DNA from: Piper betle
Lineage: Eukaryota; Streptophyta; Magnoliopsida; Piperales; Piperaceae
Direction of reading: 5' to 3'
NCBI GenBank assembly: GCA_033002965.1
Contig: JAURVB010003115.1
Span: forward strand, 108,335-172,334
Length of the DNA stretch: 64,000 bases
This document shows, piece by piece, positions 61,327 to 64,000 of this stretch. Every line of letters begins with the position of its first letter. The stretch's first letter is position 1. Made by a program: the position numbers and the translations under genes. The notes beneath the pieces were generated by a model. The model ran no database searches. It saw only the letters and a list, made by a program, of their open reading frames with translations, and was not told where the DNA came from.

Positions 61327-61994
61327 CTGATGACCACGTAAGGCATTGCCGAAAAAAGTAATTTAAGTCTGTTCCTAAATCTTAACTTGATCCAACTGTT
61401 CTTATTCTAAGTTGCTGACATGACCAGTTACACTATTGCACAAACAATTTATAAGTTAATTTAGAACCCAATTCTCCTGATAAATGCCAACTAAATTTTT
61501 ATTGGCCGAGGTGCTAAAATCACAAGCATTCGAAGCAAAAACATAGTTTTTGCTGTTTTATTGGCTAGGAATTTAAAGTTTATTTATGTGAAGGTTCAAG
61601 AGACAGTGAGTTGGTAACATATGACATATAAGAACGATAATATATTATAGGGTCTTACAGTTATGTATAATTGTAAGGAAATTTTTTTGTTATAGTGCTT
61701 ACTAGAACAAAGTCCTTCTAACAGTTTCTGATTGGTACTATCAGTATAATTCATGAGTTTATAATATTAATTAGGATTATTTTTTCAAATTCCACTGAAT
61801 CGTGTATTCTACACTAATCAAGGGCTAGGAGTTTGTTGTAGCAAGTGTTTAAATAATTTTCCCCCAACTGTAAGACCCAATCAGTTATAATTAAATCACT
61901 ATGCATTTAATGTCCTTAATTAAAGTTCGAAAATTTTGGTAATTAAAGAGTGTTATCATCTATGTATCTTTACTTGTTCATTATTCATTGTGGC
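61327..61994. other. Spacer between the two MITEs
   Basis: AT-rich, non-coding. Nothing recognised. Confidence 0.5.
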
Positions 61995-62472
61995 TAGGGT
62001 TGTTAATTGAGCGAGCTAGCTCGTGAGCATTTCAGCATTCGGACTAGGCTTGACTCGACTCGAACTTGAATCTTATGAGCCGAGTTTGAGCAAGGTCGTG
62101 TTCGACTCGACTCGACTGGTATAACTCGAACATCGACTCGATAAAATAATATAATAATATAGTCTTTATATTATATTATATATATATATATATGCAATAT
62201 AATAACAAAGAAGTACCCGAACGAGCTCACAGGATTGCAGTTTAAGTATATTTAAGCTCAAACACATAAAGATATTAGAGTGAACTCGAAACTCCACAAA
62301 AATTCAGTAGTTTAAGTCTATTCAAGCTCAAACACATCAGGCATATTCGAGTGAACTCAAGATGTATGTCTAAAACCGTTCGATCTCGAGTTGAGTTCGA
62401 ACGAGTTTCGAACTATTCAGGCCGAGTTGAACACATGTTGAACCGGCTCAGATCAGTCAATTAGCACCCCTA
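61995..62472. mobile_element. hAT-type MITE, copy 2 (478 bp) with 8-bp target duplication
   Basis: Starts TAGGGTTGTTAATTGAGCGA and ends CAATTAGCACCCCTA, flanked by exact 8-bp copies of ATTGTGGC (61987-61994 and 62473-62480). The inside aligns with copy 1 in the same orientation, including the GATAAAATAATATAATAATA phrase and the (TA)n run. It has small deletions relative to copy 1. Confidence 0.9.
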
Positions 62473-64000
62473 ATTGTGGCTGTAAGACCTTAAAGATAAT
62501 TATCATTAAGGGGCACAATGACATTAATATGTCCTCACAAGATTTAGCTGCGTCAATCAAATGTTTGTATGTGTACCGGACCCTTGCATGCGCGCGTCAC
62601 CTACATGGGCTAAGCTATATGTTGTAAATAAGGCTCACCCAGAACTCTAGCCCAGGCCCATTACAAGCCCATCCTCAAATGTTCGACGTGGACTTTATGA
62701 CCTATTTTTAATCAACAAATTCAACGAGTAAATACATATTCAGCTTACTCGAAATCAGACGCTTATGGGTATTTGATTAGCATGAAAAATAAAAATGACA
62801 TAAAAAATTTAAATAGTCAATTTTACTAAAAATAATATATATAATATATTTTAAAAAATTAGTAAATGTATATTATTTTTCGATTCAAACTGATTATGAT
62901 TATATTCAAATGACCTCACCTACTTCCTCTCACACGTGAAAAAAATACCTTCCTTTTTTCATCATATAAAAAAATGAAAAAATTTTCACATAGATGACCC
63001 ACTTAGTGGTAATCATAATTGTTTTATACTCCTATTTACTTTACTTGAGTGTAATTTTATTTTATTTGTATACAAAATAATTAATTTAAAATTTATATAT
63101 ATAAATTACATTAAATATAACTACTTTTATTAATGTTGACTATTTTAAAATTTTCATTTTATTTGTATTATTTTTATGCCAACTAGACTTACCCTTAACT
63201 TTTGTTATTTATTTTTTACGTGGTATCTTATAATGTTAGATCGGGTATTACAATAGTTAAGCTTTCAGACCTATCCATGTTCCTTACAGGATATAACTAA
63301 GAACTATTTATACATGAGCTACAACACTTATAGCTTATATAAGCTATAACTTCTATACTTAACTCAAAACCCACATGGATAAATATAAAAATAAGTAATA
63401 AAGATATTTGTAAATTTTTAGCATAATCTAATGACTAATAATACTTTTAAGCCTTTTATCTTAGTTATCAAAATAATTTATAATAACAATTAATTTTAAT
63501 ATTATTTCAACTAGTGATTTTAAAAATTTAAAAGTACGTCATATTAATGTAAAAAAGAGTAAATTTTATCAACCTCCTATTTATGCATATGGGACCTATT
63601 AAAAAAGATTTAAATGAGATATCTAACTCATATAAGTTTTATATATATATATATATCTCTGTGTGTGTGTGTGAGGTGCAACTCACCTTAATTTTTTCAG
63701 GCAACTTATTATTTTCCTCTGAAAATTATTCTAAGCATTGCCTTCAGGTCACGCTAAACCAAATTTGGAATTAGCTTAAGCAGGGCACTTTTTAAGTACT
63801 TCCCGGAGCTCATATTTGACCCTGTGTCCTTGTAAAATGAGTTAATAGTTAAATTAATTGGTTGTGATCTTCCCTAACCGCTAGTTTGATATGTAAGGCC
63901 CTACTAGATTCATATTATAATATACCCACAGTAGATGAGGCAGCATTATATTTTCGGCTTTGAACAATCGCTCAGCAACACGTAACCGAACCAGTTACCG
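62473..64000. other. AT-rich terminal spacer
   Basis: No supported gene. Contains AT-rich MITE-like sequence (62770-63200) and (TA)n/(TG)n microsatellites at about 63640-63675. The plus frame 63583-63774 spans the microsatellite and is not convincing. Confidence 0.5.

Overview
The window is nuclear DNA of a flowering plant. Genes are split by many GT-AG introns (one looks like GC-AG). Introns and spacers are AT-rich, and several first exons and 5' leaders are GC-rich with (GGC)n runs. The gene set is plant-specific: VP1/ABI3, chloroplast thioredoxin f, ARID-HMG, TPD1-like, IBH1-like and DIR1-like. The GC-rich first exon of the ABI3 gene and the GC-(basic) hinge just before its B3 domain point to a monocot, probably not a grass, but this is only a tentative inference.

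Layout. 66-994 (+): last exons of an ARID-HMG protein whose ARID part lies outside the window. 1816-2271 (+): a small secreted TPD1-like protein. 2778-5719 (-): a broken A1 aspartic protease of the A36/A39 type. 5720-8933: repeat-rich spacer with a C-rich/AT-rich composite repeat and a 79-bp tandem duplication. 8934-10309 (+): chloroplast thioredoxin f. 12054-13299 (-): secreted DUF538 protein. 16318-16464 (-): a possible 48-residue one-helix membrane microprotein. 17620-20526 (-): plastid-type Mpv17/PMP22 protein. 24896-25342 (-): IBH1-like atypical bHLH. 28716-29740: minisatellite-like repeat block. 31127-35379 (-): MACPF (CAD1/NSL1 family) pseudogene with several in-frame stops. 37085-40477 (+): R3H-domain protein with a probable GC-AG first intron, an eight-unit intronic minisatellite and a frame break in its last exon. 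41596-43830: degenerate retrotransposon-like repeats. 44768-47157 (-): ABI3/VP1, complete with B1, B2 and B3 domains. 50587-53787 (-): cytochrome b5 with a 2.7-kb repeat-bearing first intron. 56988-57060 (+): relic of an initiator tRNA-Met gene. 57929-58246 (+): DIR1-like lipid-transfer protein. 60836-62472: two related hAT-type MITEs, each with an intact 8-bp target duplication.

The genes do not form a pathway or cluster; this is ordinary plant gene space with repeats between the genes. ABI3, TPD1-like, IBH1-like and DIR1-like are developmental or signalling genes; thioredoxin f, cytochrome b5 and Mpv17 are organelle or membrane redox/transport genes. I found no convincing new multi-gene system. 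The most notable items are the two decayed genes (MACPF and aspartic protease), the R3H locus, the microprotein candidate, and the dated-looking MITE insertions with their target duplications. Exon limits come from splice consensus, reading phase and family similarity recalled by eye, not from transcripts or searches.
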